Shown here one piece after another: positions 11,616 to 11,811 of a DNA stretch of 11,811 bases (the first letter of the stretch is position 1; every line of letters starts with the position of its first letter). The notes beneath the pieces were generated by a model that worked only from the letters and a program-made list of their open reading frames with translations, was not told the origin of the DNA and did not search any database. A program made the translations under genes and the position numbers. Source of the stretch: Baffinella frigidus (Eukaryota; Cryptophyceae; Cryptomonadales; Baffinellaceae); contig MU646386.1 of NCBI GenBank assembly GCA_026770585.1, positions 907,447 to 919,257 on the forward strand, given 5' to 3'.

Positions 11616-11640
11616 GGCTTAGGATTTTCACGGAGCCCAC

Positions 11641-11654
11641 CTTGCGCGGCTTGC
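11641..11654 (-). CDS. Possible 14-base micro-exon upstream of exon 1
   Basis: GCAAGCCGCGCAAG is flanked by AG (11656-11655) and by GTGGGC in transcript orientation. It ends in phase 2, which is the phase needed by the exon at 11198-11371, and would encode A-S-R-A plus a split Arg. It is the only non-repeat, splice-bracketed segment at this end. It could equally be chance or an exon-fragment copy. Confidence 0.3.
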
Positions 11655-11811
11655 CTCGTTTCGGGGTTCGGGTTTCGGGTTTCGGGTTTCGGGGTTCGGG
11701 TTTCGGGGTTCGGGGTTCGGGTTTCGGGTTTCGGGGTTCGGGGTTCGGGGTTCGGAGTTCGGGGTTCGGGGTTCGGGGTTCGGGTTTCGGGGTTCGGGGT
11801 TCGGGGTTCGG

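Larger units (their letters stand above)
11372..11811 (+). repeat. Upstream intron: heptamers, element copy and TTTCGGG array
   Basis: Short degenerate repeats at 11385-11460, then an element copy. From 11658 to the window end is a near-pure mix of TTTCGGG and TTCGGGG, which continues past the edge. Confidence 0.88.

Noticed and set aside
11658-11811. A true chromosome end (telomere) at the right edge
   Set aside because: The repeats are variant TTTCGGG/TTCGGGG, similar arrays occur in most introns, and the gene must continue 5' beyond this edge.
1-11811. tRNA, rRNA or snRNA genes
   Set aside because: I saw no cloverleaf-like or conserved rRNA/snRNA segment in the unique stretches; an exhaustive search was not possible.

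Overview
This is a stretch of eukaryotic nuclear DNA that holds most of one gene, on the minus strand, in at least 26 exons. I recognise the product as an EDRF1-like protein (erythroid differentiation-related factor 1 family, found in animals and plants). The evidence is a collinear series of family motifs: FRFNDLSLMLGSD, then LTCLDYWLDN and AVCYHKEGKV, then SVLSFLQSHCTKEAGTYWLY, then an alpha-helical TPR-like C-terminal part. The exons join in one open frame of 1,040 full codons from 11371 down to a TAG at 9-11, and every splice phase matches its partner. The 5' end, including the start codon, lies beyond 11811.

The introns (112-980 bases) are the remarkable part. Nearly all are built from degenerate 7-base telomere-like repeats: TTTAGGG, TTTGGGG, TTCAGGG, TTTCGGG, TTTGGTG, GTGTTGA, TCTAGGG and GGGATTA. 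Each variant is homogenised over short local tracts. The G-rich strand is nearly always the plus strand, so the transcript carries CCCTAAA; four or five introns contain switched blocks. TTTAGGG is the plant/green-algal (and some protist) telomere unit. With the high-GC exons and an EDRF1 homologue, this suggests a green alga or similar protist. My recollection that some prasinophyte drafts (for example Cymbomonas) look like this is weak evidence.

Buried in the introns are at least 13 broken copies of neighbouring exon ends. They follow a strict rule: 3'-end copies, with a donor-like site, lie downstream of their exon, and 5'-end copies, with an acceptor, lie upstream. One copy in the intron at 9124-9628 is already joined across an exon-exon junction. 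The introns also hold several short inverted-repeat (MITE-like) elements, including one AT-rich and one near-perfect hairpin, and three diverged copies of another small element, one of which supplies a splice acceptor.

Layout by coordinate: 1-8 is 3' flank; 9-737 holds the last two exons; 935-1977 three exons; 2958-5183 seven exons; 5555-7482 six exons; 7728-9694 five exons; 9902-11371 the first three exons seen; 11372-11811 is upstream intron. No second gene, RNA gene, CRISPR array or prokaryotic signal was found. Long open frames that translate as GFGVWGLGF-type or NPKPQTPN-type peptides are artefacts of the heptamers.
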